64,000 bases of DNA from Acidobacteriota bacterium (GCA_021781455.1 JAJXWV010000007.1:1-64000); one strand, 5' to 3'. Positions 42,623-53,072 are shown, numbered from the stretch's first letter. The notes: generated by a model not told the origin, from the letters alone. Numbers and translations are program-made.

Positions 42623-44695
42623 TCAACTGACCGGGACTGCCGCCGCGAGAGCTTCTTCGCGCTGCCCGATGCGCCGGTACAACAGCATGGCGACCAGATA
42701 GAACGCGAGTGCGACCAGCGTCAGGGCGCGCAGCCCGGTCCAGGTCGACAGGAATTCGAGGCAGCCGCCGACGACAGCACCGAGAAGATTCGATCCAAGT
42801 GACGCACTCGGCTCCGGAGAGCGCGCGAAGACAGACGAGAAGATGAGGCCGGCGAAACCAACCGGAAGGGCGGCCAGAAGCGGCCCGAGGATCGAGCGCT
42901 CCACAACCGGAAGCGCGAGCAGCCGGTCCGGCCGCACGAAGTAGTTCAAGAGAAGCGCAGCGAAGAGAAGCGCGAAAACGATGGTCATGTCCGGCACGCC
43001 ACGGCGGCGGACGTACGCGTTCGCGACGAACACGACTGCGAGCACGCCCGCGAAAACCGCGGCGTTCACAATCCACGTCGACCCAAACAAGAGCGACAGG
43101 TCGGTCACGCTGCGCGTCTCGATCAGCAGGAAGGCAGCTCCCATCACGAACAGCAGCGGATCGAACGAATGGCGCCGGAACATCGCCGCGCCGAACGCCA
43201 GGCGGGTGCCGGCGATCGCGATGACGAGAATCGCGCCGAGCATCGCCAGATAGCCGATCGGAACCTCTCCTGGCTTCAGATAGAGGAATGGCCAGTCGTC
43301 GGTGGCTGGCCGCACGTCTTTCGCGTCCGGCGGAGGCAGCGTGGCCAGCCCGTAATGAGCGGCCAGTGCGTGCGCGTCGATTCCCTTGGTCACGATGAAG
43401 AACCGGCCGTTCTGAATCGGGTGCGCGATGATCACGGGCTCGAGTCCCGTGGCGTCCTTCACGATCGTGTAGAGCCGGTCGGAAAGCCATTCTCGCTCGC
43501 CGATCGAGAAGCTGATGCTCATCAGGCCGGGTGTGCGGACGTGATTCCAGGCGGACCGGATTGCCTCGACCGTGTAGACGTAGTTGTCGAGACGCAGAGA
43601 CGACATCGCCGAGAAGATCGCGTGCGAGTCGAGCAGCCCGAACACGACGGCGTCGAACTGATCGTCGTGGCGCTCGAACCAGGCGCGCGCGTCGTTGACG
43701 ACTGAAACCGCGCGCGGATCGTCGTACGGCCGTTCCGGATGCATGGCTTTGCCGATGTCGAGGATGCGCCGGTCGATGTCGACCGACACGATCCGGCGGT
43801 AGCCCTGCCGTAGGCCCGCGGCGGCATCGTTGCCCGTTCCCGCGCCGACGACGAGAGCATCACCGTGCCGCGGCGCGAGAAAAAACGGCAGACGGTAGGC
43901 AATCTCGGCGACGCGCAGACGGGCGCGCAGGTCGGGCGGCAGCGACGGATCGAGAAGCCGCTTCCGTGAGAAATCGTGGATGTACTGATGGAAGTCGCGG
44001 TTCACCGAGAGGCGGATCGGAGAGCCCGTGATGTCGTTGGCGCGATCAAGATCGATGCGGTAGTACGGCGAGAAGGTCGCACCTCGAATCGACACGAATG
44101 CGAACAGGATCACGCCCGCCGCGGCAACCCAGCTCGTCCACTTCCGCGACAGCCAGGCCACCGGAATGACTCCCATCGCGAACCACACCGGCGGCGGAGT
44201 CCCGGTTGCGGACACGATCGCCATCGCCACCACGCCTGTAAACGATCCGGCCAGGTCGATGCCGTACGCGTCGAGCGCTTCGGAGGTCGCAAAGATCTCG
44301 CCGACCCGCGTTCCCGCGAGCGCGAACACCGACACGACCGCGGCGAACAGCGCCACGATCACCGCCATGCTTCCAAAGAAGTTCTTCGCTCCTTCGAGGC
44401 CCCACATGGCGATGGCATTGCCCGGCAGACGCGTTCTGAGGATGTGAAGCTTCTGCGAGAACGCGAGCACGCCCGACAGGAGGAAAAGAAGCGGGAGCGT
44501 CAAATGGAACAGCCCGGGTCGGCGGCGGCCGATGGCCACGCCCAGTCCCATTCCGAGAAACGCGCCGATCAGAATGACGTTGCCGAGGTAGGCGAACAGC
44601 GTGACCTGCTGGCCCATCCAGCGGATCAGCGCCAGCTCCAGGGCCAGGATCGAAAACGTCGCTAGAAAGAGTTCGCGGCGCGCGGATGCGGTCAC
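42623..44695 (-). CDS. Membrane protein with spermidine-synthase-like domain
   Basis: A 690-residue protein with about 7 N-terminal and 7 C-terminal transmembrane helices around a soluble Rossmann domain (ALVVGAGTGNDAAAGLRQGYRRIVSVDIDRRI, about 275-305). This is the architecture of fused SpeE-like membrane proteins. Its substrate is unknown, and the polyamine-binding residues cannot be confirmed. Start is GTG 44695; TATACT lies exactly 6 nt upstream on the minus strand, so it may be leaderless. Confidence 0.8.
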   Translation of the reverse strand: MTASARRELFLATFSILALELALIRWMGQQVTLFAYLGNVILIGAFLGMGLGVAIGRRRPGLFHLTLPLLFLLSGVLAFSQKLHILRTRLPGNAIAMWGLEGAKNFFGSMAVIVALFAAVVSVFALAGTRVGEIFATSEALDAYGIDLAGSFTGVVAMAIVSATGTPPPVWFAMGVIPVAWLSRKWTSWVAAAGVILFAFVSIRGATFSPYYRIDLDRANDITGSPIRLSVNRDFHQYIHDFSRKRLLDPSLPPDLRARLRVAEIAYRLPFFLAPRHGDALVVGAGTGNDAAAGLRQGYRRIVSVDIDRRILDIGKAMHPERPYDDPRAVSVVNDARAWFERHDDQFDAVVFGLLDSHAIFSAMSSLRLDNYVYTVEAIRSAWNHVRTPGLMSISFSIGEREWLSDRLYTIVKDATGLEPVIIAHPIQNGRFFIVTKGIDAHALAAHYGLATLPPPDAKDVRPATDDWPFLYLKPGEVPIGYLAMLGAILVIAIAGTRLAFGAAMFRRHSFDPLLFVMGAAFLLIETRSVTDLSLLFGSTWIVNAAVFAGVLAVVFVANAYVRRRGVPDMTIVFALLFAALLLNYFVRPDRLLALPVVERSILGPLLAALPVGFAGLIFSSVFARSPEPSASLGSNLLGAVVGGCLEFLSTWTGLRALTLVALAFYLVAMLLYRRIGQREEALAAAVPVS

Positions 44696-44805
44696 TTCGG
44701 CAGTATACCGAACGGGCTCGCGTCGCCCGGCCGCTCAGGCGCGCGGTCTTGAACGCAAGTTGCAGAGTTCGGAATGGTGGGTAATTGCCATCTGTTTAGT
44801 GATCT

Positions 44806-44822
44806 GAGTCAGTTGGACTCAA
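44806..44822. promoter_or_regulatory. Palindrome before clpB
   Basis: TGAGTC-AGTTG-GACTCA, 6-bp perfect arms, ends 14 nt before the clpB ATG. It could be an operator, but it is not the CIRCE element (TTAGCACTC-N9-GAGTGCTAA), and no sigma32-like CCCCAT is visible. Weak evidence. Confidence 0.3.
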
Positions 44823-44836
44823 TGTGAGGCAAGATC

Positions 44837-47461
44837 ATGAATTTCAACAAACTTACGGTCAAGGCGCAGGAGGCGGTCGCCGAGGCGCAGAACCTCGCGC
44901 GGGGAGCCGGGAACCCGGAATTGACTCCGGAGCACCTGCTGCTGGCGCTGCTTCGTCAGGAGGGCGGTATCGTCGCGCCGATCCTCAACAAGCTCGGGCT
45001 CAATCCGGGGGCGATCGAGGCCGAAGTGGCGAGCGAGGTCGCGAAGTACTCGAAGGTCGGCGGCGCGTCGGCCGAGCCGGGCACCTCCAGCTCGCTGCGC
45101 AAGGTCTTTGACGAAGCGTTCAAGCTCGCGGCCCAGTTCAACGACGAATACGTCTCGACCGAGCACTTCCTGCTGGCGATCGCACAGACGAGGGAAGCGT
45201 CGGCGGCGAAGATTCTGGCGCGGCACGGTGCGGTTCTCGACGCGTTGCTCAAGGCGCTGCAGTCGGTGCGCGGAACGCAGCGGGTGACCGACCAGAACCC
45301 CGAGGACAAGTACCAGGCGCTGGAGCGCTACGCCCGCGACCTGACGCAGCTGGCGCGGCGGGGCAAGCTCGATCCGGTCATCGGCCGCGACGAAGAGATC
45401 CGCCGGGTGATCCAGGTGCTTTCGCGTCGGACGAAGAACAATCCCGTGCTCATCGGCGAGCCGGGCGTCGGCAAGACTGCAATCGTGGAAGGGCTGGCGC
45501 GCCGCGTCGTGGAAGGCGATGTCCCGGAAGGGCTGAAGAACAAGCGCGTGGTCGCTCTCGACCTCGGCGCCATGATCGCCGGGGCGAAGTACCGCGGCGA
45601 GTTCGAGGACCGGCTCAAGGCGGTGATCAAGGAAGTCGAGGAGAGCGAGGGCAACGTCATTCTCTTCATCGACGAGCTGCACACGCTGGTCGGCGCGGGG
45701 GCCGCGGAAGGGGCCATGGACGCCTCGAATCTGCTCAAGCCGGCGCTGGCGCGGGGCGAGCTGCGTGCCGTCGGCGCGACCACGCTCAACGAGTACCAGA
45801 AGCACATCGAGAAGGATGCGGCGCTGGAGCGGCGCTTCCAGCCGGTGTACGTCGGCGAGCCGTCGGTCGAGGACACGATCGCCATCCTGCGCGGCCTGAA
45901 GGAGCGGTATGAGGTTCACCACGGAGTGAAGATCACGGACGCCGCGATCGTCGCCGCGGCCACGCTCTCCCAGCGCTACATCACCGACCGTTTCCTCCCC
46001 GACAAGGCCATCGACCTGGTCGACGAAGCGGCCTCACGCCTGCGCATCGAGCTGACCTCGATGCCGCAGGAGATCGACGAGCTGCAGCGCCGCATGACCC
46101 AGCTGCAGATCGAGAAACAGGCGCTCTCGCGCGAGAACAATCCGGCCTCGAAGGCCAGGCTCGGCGAGATCGAGACCGAAATTTCCGAGCTGCAGGAAAC
46201 GATGGCCGGCCTGAAGGCGCAGTGGGAGAGCGAAAAAAACGCCATCAAGCAGATCAACGACGTCAAGGCCAAGCTGGAGAAGACCAAGGAGGACGCCGCA
46301 CGCGCCGAGCGCGAAGGCGACCTCAATCGCGCCGCCGAGCTGCGCTACGGAGCACTGCCTCAGGTGCAGCGCGAGCTCGATGCCGCGAACGCGAAGCTCG
46401 CCGAGATGCAGAAGAGCGGCGCCATGCTCAAGGAGGAGGTCACCGACGAGGACATCGCCGAGATCGTGGCCAAGTGGACCGGCGTTCCGGTCACGCGAAT
46501 GCTCGAGTCGGAGGTGCAGAAGCTCATCCGGATGGAAGAGTCGCTGCAGATGCGCGTGGTCGGACAGGAAGACGCCGTCCGCGCGGTGTCGAACGCGGTG
46601 CGGCGCTCACGGGCCGGATTGAAAGACCCCAGCCGCCCCATCGGCTCGTTCATCTTCATGGGACCGACGGGCGTCGGGAAGACCGAGCTCGCCCGCGCTC
46701 TGGCGGAGTTCCTCTTCGATGACGAGAACGCCATGGTGCGCATCGACATGTCGGAGTACATGGAGCGCCATGCCGTGGCGCGGCTGATCGGCGCACCGCC
46801 GGGATACGTCGGTTACGAGGAAGGCGGCCAGCTGACCGAGGCCATCCGCCGCCGGCCGTACGCAGTCGTGCTCTTCGACGAGATCGAGAAGGCCCATCCT
46901 GAGGTCTTCAACGTGATGCTCCAGATTCTCGACGACGGCCGACTGACGGACTCGAAAGGCCGCGTGGTCAACTTCAAGAACACCGTCATCATCATGACCT
47001 CGAACGTCGGCGCGCAGTACATCTTCGACTACCAGAAGTCGATGCAGACGCCGCAGCAGGAAGAGGAGATGCAGAAGAAGGTCGAGGAGGAGCTGCACCA
47101 TCACTTCCGCCCCGAGTTCCTCAACCGCATCGACGACGTGATCATCTTCCATGCCCTCGACCTCGCGGAGATCAAGCGGATCATCGAGATCCAGCTGAAG
47201 CGGCTGACGAAGATGATCGAGGACCGCGGCCTGAAGATCGAGATCACCGAAGCGGCCAAGGATTACCTGGCCAGGGAAGGCTACGATCCGGCGTTCGGCG
47301 CGCGGCCGCTCAAGCGCGCGCTGCAGAAGCTGATCATCGATCCTCTGGCCATGCGTCTGCTGGAGGGGAAGTTCAAGGCCGGCGACACCGTCTTCGTGAT
47401 GATGACTCCGCAGGGAAAGCTGGATCTGTCGCTCGAGCCGGAGCCGATGACTGTGCACTGA
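44837..47461 (+). CDS. clpB: ATP-dependent disaggregase ClpB
   Basis: An 874-residue Hsp100 chaperone that pulls proteins out of aggregates with DnaK. It has a Clp-N double repeat (about 5-145), AAA-1 with GEPGVGKT (207-214), a long coiled-coil middle domain (about 405-530) that separates ClpB from ClpA/ClpX, AAA-2 with [10 protein letters not shown] (about 610) and the C-terminal D2-small domain. Walker [13 protein letters not shown] and [12 protein letters not shown] are intact. There is no IGF/L ClpP loop. It ends just before a repeated element. Confidence 0.97.
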   Translation: MNFNKLTVKAQEAVAEAQNLARGAGNPELTPEHLLLALLRQEGGIVAPILNKLGLNPGAIEAEVASEVAKYSKVGGASAEPGTSSSLRKVFDEAFKLAAQFNDEYVSTEHFLLAIAQTREASAAKILARHGAVLDALLKALQSVRGTQRVTDQNPEDKYQALERYARDLTQLARRGKLDPVIGRDEEIRRVIQVLSRRTKNNPVLIGEPGVGKTAIVEGLARRVVEGDVPEGLKNKRVVALDLGAMIAGAKYRGEFEDRLKAVIKEVEESEGNVILFIDELHTLVGAGAAEGAMDASNLLKPALARGELRAVGATTLNEYQKHIEKDAALERRFQPVYVGEPSVEDTIAILRGLKERYEVHHGVKITDAAIVAAATLSQRYITDRFLPDKAIDLVDEAASRLRIELTSMPQEIDELQRRMTQLQIEKQALSRENNPASKARLGEIETEISELQETMAGLKAQWESEKNAIKQINDVKAKLEKTKEDAARAEREGDLNRAAELRYGALPQVQRELDAANAKLAEMQKSGAMLKEEVTDEDIAEIVAKWTGVPVTRMLESEVQKLIRMEESLQMRVVGQEDAVRAVSNAVRRSRAGLKDPSRPIGSFIFMGPTGVGKTELARALAEFLFDDENAMVRIDMSEYMERHAVARLIGAPPGYVGYEEGGQLTEAIRRRPYAVVLFDEIEKAHPEVFNVMLQILDDGRLTDSKGRVVNFKNTVIIMTSNVGAQYIFDYQKSMQTPQQEEEMQKKVEEELHHHFRPEFLNRIDDVIIFHALDLAEIKRIIEIQLKRLTKMIEDRGLKIEITEAAKDYLAREGYDPAFGARPLKRALQKLIIDPLAMRLLEGKFKAGDTVFVMMTPQGKLDLSLEPEPMTVH

Positions 47462-47473
47462 ATGCGGCTGTAA

Positions 47474-47716
47474 TTAACCACAGAGGCACAGAGAGAGCAC
47501 AGAGCAGGCTCGCTCCGCTCGCCCGCAACCGAAGATCGCCGCATAGGTCCCCTCGCCCCGCGCGCGGCGCGATGCATCAACCAGTCGGATCGAAGGTCCG
47601 CGGGGCGAGAGGACCGGTCGCCCGTTCGTTTGTGCAAGGAAATCTTCGCGTGGCGCGCAGAAACTTCGAGCTAGTAGTACAGAGGCCCTGTGCTTCCTCT
47701 GTGTCTCGGTGGTGAA
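47474..47716. mobile_element. 243-bp element with CACAGAG terminal inverted repeats (copy 2)
   Basis: It starts TTAACCACAGAG and ends CTCGGTGGTGAA. It shares GCAGGCTCG, CGCAACCGAAG, CATAGGTCCCCTCGCCC, GGACCGGTCG, AGGAAATCTTC and AAACTTCGAG with the 34454-34708 copy, in the same order. The inner GGTCCCCTCG and CGAGAGGACC stem is conserved although the loop sequence differs. It begins about 12 nt after the clpB stop codon. Confidence 0.87.
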
Positions 47717-47752
47717 ATTCGGCGTTGATCAGCGCAGCGGTGTGTTAGGACT

Positions 47753-49564
47753 CTACCAACGCCCCATCGCATCGGAGAACATCGCCTGGTAGACCTTGCG
47801 GGCCCAGCTGCGCTTGCCGTGCTCGACGGCGCCCTCCTGCTGCAGCCATTCCTTGATCGGCAGCGTGAATCCGGTCTTCCGGCGATGGCGCACTGCTTCG
47901 GGCAGAGGCGGCCGCGGTGCCGCGGCAAGGAGCTGTTTTCCGCGCTCTCTGCGCGTCACCAGGTACGGGGCGAGGCGCCTCAGAAGATGCGCGTCGACCA
48001 GCGGCACGCGCACTTCGAGAGAGTGCGCCATGCTCGCCCAGTCCATGTCGCGCAGCAGCTGGTTGCGCAGGTACAACGACGATTCGAGAGCGGCGACACG
48101 CGCGTAAGGCGTGCCGGGATCGGGGGTGACCGTCCGTTCGATCAGCTCCAGCAGGTCCAGCCTCTGCAGGCCTTCGCGAGCGACGTCCGGGCCCAACACG
48201 TCCGGCAGCTCGGACGCGAGAAAGCGGCCGCGCTTCACGAGATATGCCCCGGCATACGAAGAGCCGTAGCGCACGATCTCTCCCATCTTCGGGCTGACGT
48301 GCCGGCTCCGTTTCGCCAGGGCGCTGTTGATCCGGTAGACGCCGCCGCCCAGTCCCGGAATGCGGGCTAGAACCGATGTCACCGGCATCCAGCGCGGGAT
48401 GTCGCGGAAGGAGGTGTATCCGCCGAAAAGCTCGTCGCCGCCGGTGCCCGAGAGCGCGACTTTGAGACCGAGGTCGGCGGCAGCCTTGCTGATGAAGTAA
48501 CTGTTCAGGCCATCGACGGAGGGCTGGTCCATGGCAGTGAAGAGGCGGGGCAGCTCGGCCTTGAACTCGCTGAGGGTCAGGTCGCGAATGGTGTGCGGCA
48601 CGCCATACTGCTGCGCGACGGCCGCCGCCAGCGGAGCCTCGTCGTTGTCGCGGCCGCGGTACTCCTCGAAGCGAAGGGTCATCGTCTGCAGGTCCGCGGC
48701 GCCACTCTCGCGCGCCAGGGCGACGACCGAGGTCGAGTCGATTCCGGCGGAGAGAAACGCGCCGACCGGCACATCCGAGACCATGTGGTAGCGCACCGAT
48801 TCGAGGACGGCGTCGTGCACGGCCTCGAGGCGCTGGCTGTCGCTGAAATGACCATCGGAGTCGACCGCGTCGCGCAGGGTGGAGGCGATCGAGAAGTACT
48901 GGCGCGGCTCGCCGACACCGTGCGCGCCGGCAAACGCAAACGATCCGGCTGGAAGTGCGCGAACGGCGCGGTACATCGTGAATGGCTCCGGAATCGTGCC
49001 GCGGAGAAAGAAGCCGGCGGCACCGGCCGGATCGAATCGGCGATCCACGCGGCCGCCTGCGATGAGCGCCCTGACCTGCGAGGCCACCCGCAGGGTCGAT
49101 CCGTCATCCGCGAAGTACAGCGGCTTGATGCCGTAAGGGTCGCGGGCCAGAAACATGCGCCTGCGAGCTCCGTCCCACAGCGCGATGGCGAACATGCCCC
49201 GCAGCCGCTCGAGCATGGTCTCGCCCTGCTCCTCATACAGCGCCAGCAGCACCTCGGTATCGGAGTGCGAGGTGAACGTGCGGCCACGGCTCTCGAGGTC
49301 GGCCCGCAGCTCGCGGTAGTTGTAGATCTCGCCGTTGAAGATGATGACGAGCTCTCCGCGCCGCATCGGCTGTGCGCCCGCGGGCGACAGGTCGATGATG
49401 GAAAGCCGCCGGTGCCCGAAGCCGACGCGGCGATCGGTGGATATCCAGACGTCGGCGGCGTCGGGGCCGCGCGAGCGCATGGACTCGCGGGTCGTGATCA
49501 GTTCGTCGCGGTCGATCTCCGGCGCTTCCGGGCCGTACGCGAAGATTCCGTTGATGCCGCACAT
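47753..49564 (-). CDS. asnB: Asparagine synthase (glutamine-hydrolysing)
   Basis: A 603-residue two-domain enzyme: N-terminal Ntn glutaminase with nucleophile Cys2 (MCGINGIF) and RGPD, then the synthetase domain with a PP-loop SAGIDSTSV in place of SGGxDS. GTGGDELFGGY and EVRVPLVD complete the synthetase. It may make free asparagine or act on a peptidic or cell-surface substrate. A TATACT hexamer lies 9 nt upstream of the ATG. Confidence 0.93.
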   Translation of the reverse strand: MCGINGIFAYGPEAPEIDRDELITTRESMRSRGPDAADVWISTDRRVGFGHRRLSIIDLSPAGAQPMRRGELVIIFNGEIYNYRELRADLESRGRTFTSHSDTEVLLALYEEQGETMLERLRGMFAIALWDGARRRMFLARDPYGIKPLYFADDGSTLRVASQVRALIAGGRVDRRFDPAGAAGFFLRGTIPEPFTMYRAVRALPAGSFAFAGAHGVGEPRQYFSIASTLRDAVDSDGHFSDSQRLEAVHDAVLESVRYHMVSDVPVGAFLSAGIDSTSVVALARESGAADLQTMTLRFEEYRGRDNDEAPLAAAVAQQYGVPHTIRDLTLSEFKAELPRLFTAMDQPSVDGLNSYFISKAAADLGLKVALSGTGGDELFGGYTSFRDIPRWMPVTSVLARIPGLGGGVYRINSALAKRSRHVSPKMGEIVRYGSSYAGAYLVKRGRFLASELPDVLGPDVAREGLQRLDLLELIERTVTPDPGTPYARVAALESSLYLRNQLLRDMDWASMAHSLEVRVPLVDAHLLRRLAPYLVTRRERGKQLLAAAPRPPLPEAVRHRRKTGFTLPIKEWLQQEGAVEHGKRSWARKVYQAMFSDAMGRW

Positions 49565-49582
49565 CGGGCGCCGAGTATAGCG

Positions 49583-49679
49583 AGCGGGTAGCGGGTAGCG
49601 GGTAGCGGGTAGGAGGGAGATTCGCCGGGTCCCCTGGCCGCTGCCCCCTACCCGCTACCCGCTACCCGCTACCCGCTCG
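49583..49679. repeat. Inverted word array (AGCGGGT / ACCCGCT)
   Basis: Four AGCGGGT words and, after a 37-nt spacer, four ACCCGCT words in inverted orientation. It fills the gap between asnB and the M28 gene, and its last base is one base before the TACAAT -10 of that gene. Confidence 0.9.
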
Positions 49680-49693
49680 TACAATGCGCCCTC

Positions 49694-51925
49694 ATGTCGA
49701 TCAAATCGCTGGCCGTCACTGCGCTCGTTCTTGCAATCTCGCTTTCGACATACGCCGCCGATGCTCCGATCACCGGCTTTACTGCCGCGAACGCGGCGAA
49801 GGAGCAGGCGCTCGAGTCGCAGTTCGACTCGAAGGTCAGCGTCCAGGACCTTCGCACGTGGCTGGAGCGGCTGGCGGCACGCCCGCATCAACTCGGCTCC
49901 GCCTACGACCACGACAACGCGGAGTTCATCGCATCGCTGTTCCGCTCGTGGGGCTACGACACGACCATCGAGCGCTACGACGTGCTCTTCCCGACGCCGA
50001 AGACGCGCCTGCTCGAGCTGATCTCGCCCGAGCGCTATACGGCGAAGCTCGTCGAACCGGCACTCCCGCAGGACCGCACTTCGGGACAGACGGCCGAGCA
50101 GCTGCCGGTCTACAACGCCTACTCGATCGACGGCGACGTGACCGCTGACCTCGTCTACGCCAACTACGGAGTGCCGGCCGACTACGACGTCCTCGCCAGG
50201 AACGGCATCGACGTGCGCGGCAAGATCGTGATCACCCGCTACGGCGGATCGTGGCGCGGCATCAAGCCGAAGGTCGCGGCCGAGCACGGCGCCATCGGCT
50301 GCATCATCTACTCCGATCCGCGGGACGACGGCTACTTCCAGGGCGACGTCTATCCGAAGGGCGCTTATCGCAGCGAGTACGGCGCGCAGCGCGGCTCGGT
50401 CGAAGACATGCCCGTCTATCCGGGCGATCCGCTCACTCCGGGCGTTGCCGCGACTCCCGACGCCAAGCGCCTCGACGTCAAGAACTGTCCGGTCATCACG
50501 AAGATCCCGGTCCTGCCGATCTCGTACGCCGACGCGCTGCCTCTCATGCGATCGATGGCCGGTCCGGTCGCCCCGCCCGACTGGCGCGGAGCCCTGCCGA
50601 TCACCTATCACCTCGGGCCGGGCGCGTCGCGGGTCCATCTCAACCTGGCCTTCAACTGGAACATCGTGCCGGCCTACGACGTCATCGCCCGGATGCGCGG
50701 CAGCGAGCGCCCCGACGAGTGGATCATGCGCGGCAATCACTACGACGCCTGGGTCAACGGAGCGGCTGATCCGATCAGCGGACAGGTGTCCATGCTCGAA
50801 GAGGCGAAGGCGCTCGGTGAGCTCGCCAAACAGGGCTGGCGTCCGAAGCGCACCATCATCTACGCCGCCTGGGATGGCGAGGAGCCGGGCCTTCTCGGCT
50901 CGACCGAATGGGTGGAAGGACACGCCGCGGAGCTGGCGCAGCATCTGGCCGTGTACATCAACTCCGACTCGAACTCGCGCGGTTTCCTCAATGCCGACGG
51001 CTCGCATTCGCTGGAGCGGTTCGTCACCGAGGTGGCGCGGGACGTCCAGGACCCGGAGCGCAACGTCTCCGTCCTGGAGCGGCTGAAGGCGAGGCAGGTC
51101 GTCCTGGCGTCTAACGCAGAGGATCGCAAGCGCGCTCGCGATCGCGAGCTGATGCGCCTCGACGCCCTGGGCTCCGGCTCCGATTACACGGCCTACATCG
51201 ATCACGTCGGCATCGCCTCGCTCAACCTCGGCTACGGCGGCGAGGGCGGTGGCGGCTCGTATCACTCGATCTACGATTCCATCGATTACTTCGAGCGCTT
51301 CGTCGACCCGGACTTCGTCTACGGCGTGGTTCTCACGAAGACGGGCGGGCGGATGGTGCTGCGCCTCGCCAATGCCGACGTGCTCCCCCTGCAGGCGGGG
51401 ACGTTCGCGCACACAGTCAGCCGTTACGCGTCCGAAGTCATGAAGCTCGCCGACGACACGCGCGCAAAGATCGAAGAGCAGAACCGCGAAGTGCAGACGC
51501 ACGAAATGGAGCTGGCGGCCGACCCGAAGAAGCCCTTCGTGGCTCCGCCGATTCAGCCGGTTGCGCCGTACGTGAATTTCGCACCGCTGCAGAATGCGGT
51601 TGCGCATCTGAAGAGTGTCGCCGGAGTCCTGGACAGGGCATCGGCGGCGGCAACGGATTCGGCGAACGCGCCGCGGCAGGTGGCGCTCGACGGCGCTCTG
51701 ATGCATCTGGAGCAGGCGCTCCTCGGGCCCGGCCTCCCGAACCGGCCGTGGTTCCGCCATCAGATCTACGCGCCGGGCTTCTACACGGGCTATGGCGTGA
51801 AGACGCTGCCGGGAATCCGCGAAGCGATCGAGCAGAAGGAGTGGGCGCAGGCGAACGAGCAGATCGCCGTCACCGCAAAAGTGCTGGAGAACTACGCGGA
51901 CGAAGTGGAGAAGGCGGCGAAGTAA
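49694..51925 (+). CDS. Secreted M28-family peptidase (glutamate carboxypeptidase II-like)
   Basis: A 743-residue zinc peptidase with a signal peptide (about 1-21), a PA domain (about 110-270), the M28 catalytic core and a C-terminal TfR-type dimerisation domain. The ligands are His349, Asp359, Glu397 and Asp425, with Glu396 as base, plus His in GGGSYHSIYDS. Their spacing is the same as in human GCPII. It should remove acidic or other C-terminal residues from peptides outside the inner membrane. TACAAT lies 8 nt before the ATG, and no ribosome site is seen. Confidence 0.94.
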   Translation: MSIKSLAVTALVLAISLSTYAADAPITGFTAANAAKEQALESQFDSKVSVQDLRTWLERLAARPHQLGSAYDHDNAEFIASLFRSWGYDTTIERYDVLFPTPKTRLLELISPERYTAKLVEPALPQDRTSGQTAEQLPVYNAYSIDGDVTADLVYANYGVPADYDVLARNGIDVRGKIVITRYGGSWRGIKPKVAAEHGAIGCIIYSDPRDDGYFQGDVYPKGAYRSEYGAQRGSVEDMPVYPGDPLTPGVAATPDAKRLDVKNCPVITKIPVLPISYADALPLMRSMAGPVAPPDWRGALPITYHLGPGASRVHLNLAFNWNIVPAYDVIARMRGSERPDEWIMRGNHYDAWVNGAADPISGQVSMLEEAKALGELAKQGWRPKRTIIYAAWDGEEPGLLGSTEWVEGHAAELAQHLAVYINSDSNSRGFLNADGSHSLERFVTEVARDVQDPERNVSVLERLKARQVVLASNAEDRKRARDRELMRLDALGSGSDYTAYIDHVGIASLNLGYGGEGGGGSYHSIYDSIDYFERFVDPDFVYGVVLTKTGGRMVLRLANADVLPLQAGTFAHTVSRYASEVMKLADDTRAKIEEQNREVQTHEMELAADPKKPFVAPPIQPVAPYVNFAPLQNAVAHLKSVAGVLDRASAAATDSANAPRQVALDGALMHLEQALLGPGLPNRPWFRHQIYAPGFYTGYGVKTLPGIREAIEQKEWAQANEQIAVTAKVLENYADEVEKAAK

Positions 51926-51940
51926 GCGGCCGCGGTTCCC

Positions 51941-52087
51941 GTCATTCTGAGCCGAGTGGTTGGGTGGAGCGGCGGAGCGCGGCGGGGGGTCTCCAGCGGG
52001 CAGATCGTCCCGGTGAGAGACTCTTCGCCGCGCTCCGCCGCTCCACCCGCCCTTCCCACCCCGCGGCTCCGCCGGCTCAGAGTGACG
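51941..52087. repeat. 147-bp inverted-repeat element (copy 2 of the 37997 element)
   Basis: The ends GTCATTCTGAGCCG and CGGCTCAGAGTGAC pair with one mismatch. Inner arms GGGTGGAGCGGCGGAGCGCGG and CGCGCTCCGCCGCTCCACCC pair perfectly over about 20 bp. Blocks are shared with 37997-38110. No gene in 51926-52147. Confidence 0.85.
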
Positions 52088-52147
52088 GGGAACGAGGCTC
52101 CGCCGGGGCGCGGATGTTCCACCGGCTCCGGATGGCGGAGGGGCGAA

Positions 52148-52468
52148 CTACTTCTTCGGCAACATGTAGACGACCTCGCCCTTCCTCGACATGCCGAGGT
52201 CTTCGCGGGCGATGCGCTCGACGGCGTAGGTCGACTTCTTCACGCTCTCGATCTCGGCATGCAGCCGCGCGTTCTCGGACTGCAGCTTGGCGATGTCGAC
52301 GTGGAGCTCGGCCACCCGTTTGCGCGCGTGCTGCAGGTCGGCGATGCCGCGGTCGCTGAAGAAGAACGAGATGAAGAAAACGAAGGTGAGGACGCCGGAG
52401 AGGAGGATGACCAGCCGGAGCGTCACCTGAGTGGCGCGCCGCGAGTCGTGGGTGGAGACAGCCGGCAT
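52148..52468 (-). CDS. ftsB: Septum-formation protein, FtsB/DivIC family
   Basis: A 106-residue single-pass membrane protein: short cytoplasmic N-terminus, transmembrane helix (about 18-36), then a leucine/valine heptad coiled coil (DLQHARKRVAELHVDIAKLQSENARLHAEI) and a conserved C-terminal IAREDLGM segment. FtsB/DivIC joins the divisome with FtsL and FtsQ. The symbol could be divIC instead. Confidence 0.85.
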   Translation of the reverse strand: MPAVSTHDSRRATQVTLRLVILLSGVLTFVFFISFFFSDRGIADLQHARKRVAELHVDIAKLQSENARLHAEIESVKKSTYAVERIAREDLGMSRKGEVVYMLPKK

Positions 52469-52510
52469 TTCGTGATGAGTGTCGAAGGTCGCTCTCTCTC
52501 TGTCAAGTTG

Positions 52511-53041
52511 TCAGGGCGCGGAAGCCTTGACCGCCTTCATGATCGCCTGCCACGACATGTTCTGTCGGTCGACGTCGATGTCCAGCAGCGTGATGCCGGA
52601 GATCTGCTCCAGATCGGCCTTGAGCGCCCTGCAGGGCATGCACCACACCGCGCCCATGACCACGGCGACGGGCTCGTTTCTGGGTAGATCGATCGACTTT
52701 CCTTCCGGCGTTCTCACGGTCTCCAGGAATTGACTCAGTTGCGCCGCATTGGCGGGCGCCGGACCGGCAAACTCCTTCGCCAACCATTCGCGGCCCTGGC
52801 CGCCGTAGCCGGTAAACGAGAGAAGCTGGCGACCGGCGGCGTCATAGAGCCGGACCTCCGGAAGGTGCTGGTTGATGCTCACCCTGCGGCCCGGCCCGTT
52901 GATCTTGACGAACATCCCGGCCCAGGCGGCAGGCGTGAGTCTTCCCTTGAGGACGTGAGCGACCGGATGGGAGTCGCTGCCGTAAAGTGCCGGACCGGCG
53001 GTCGCGACGGCGAGTGCGAGGACGACGAGGCGGCGGCGCAT
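52511..53041 (-). CDS. Exported thioredoxin-like protein
   Basis: A 176-residue protein with a signal peptide (about 1-20) and a C-terminal thioredoxin-like part with the redox site WCMPC (in VVMGAVWCMPCRALKADL). The middle region contains a VRLYDAAGRQLLSFTGYGG beta segment. The ATG at 53041 is preferred because it gives the signal peptide and has TACAAT exactly 6 nt upstream; the frame runs further, into purB. Probably a periplasmic disulfide reductase. Divergent from purB over 37 nt. Confidence 0.8.
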   Translation of the reverse strand: MRRRLVVLALAVATAGPALYGSDSHPVAHVLKGRLTPAAWAGMFVKINGPGRRVSINQHLPEVRLYDAAGRQLLSFTGYGGQGREWLAKEFAGPAPANAAQLSQFLETVRTPEGKSIDLPRNEPVAVVMGAVWCMPCRALKADLEQISGITLLDIDVDRQNMSWQAIMKAVKASAP

Positions 53042-53047
53042 CCGGCG

Positions 53048-53072
53048 ATTGTAGCGGTGCGGCCGGTATAAT
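53048..53072. promoter_or_regulatory. Back-to-back -10 hexamers in a 37-nt divergent gap
   Basis: On the minus strand TACAAT (53053-53048) lies 6 nt before the thioredoxin-like ATG. On the plus strand TATAAT (53067-53072) lies 6 nt before the purB GTG. Both spacings suit a transcript that starts at the start codon. The two hexamers are 13 nt apart. Confidence 0.75.

Noticed and set aside
44700-44836. Heat-shock promoter or CIRCE element before clpB
   Set aside because: A CTTGAA is present, but no CCCCAT-type -10 at the right distance. The palindrome TGAGTC-AGTTG-GACTCA does not match CIRCE. I only list it as a weak operator candidate.
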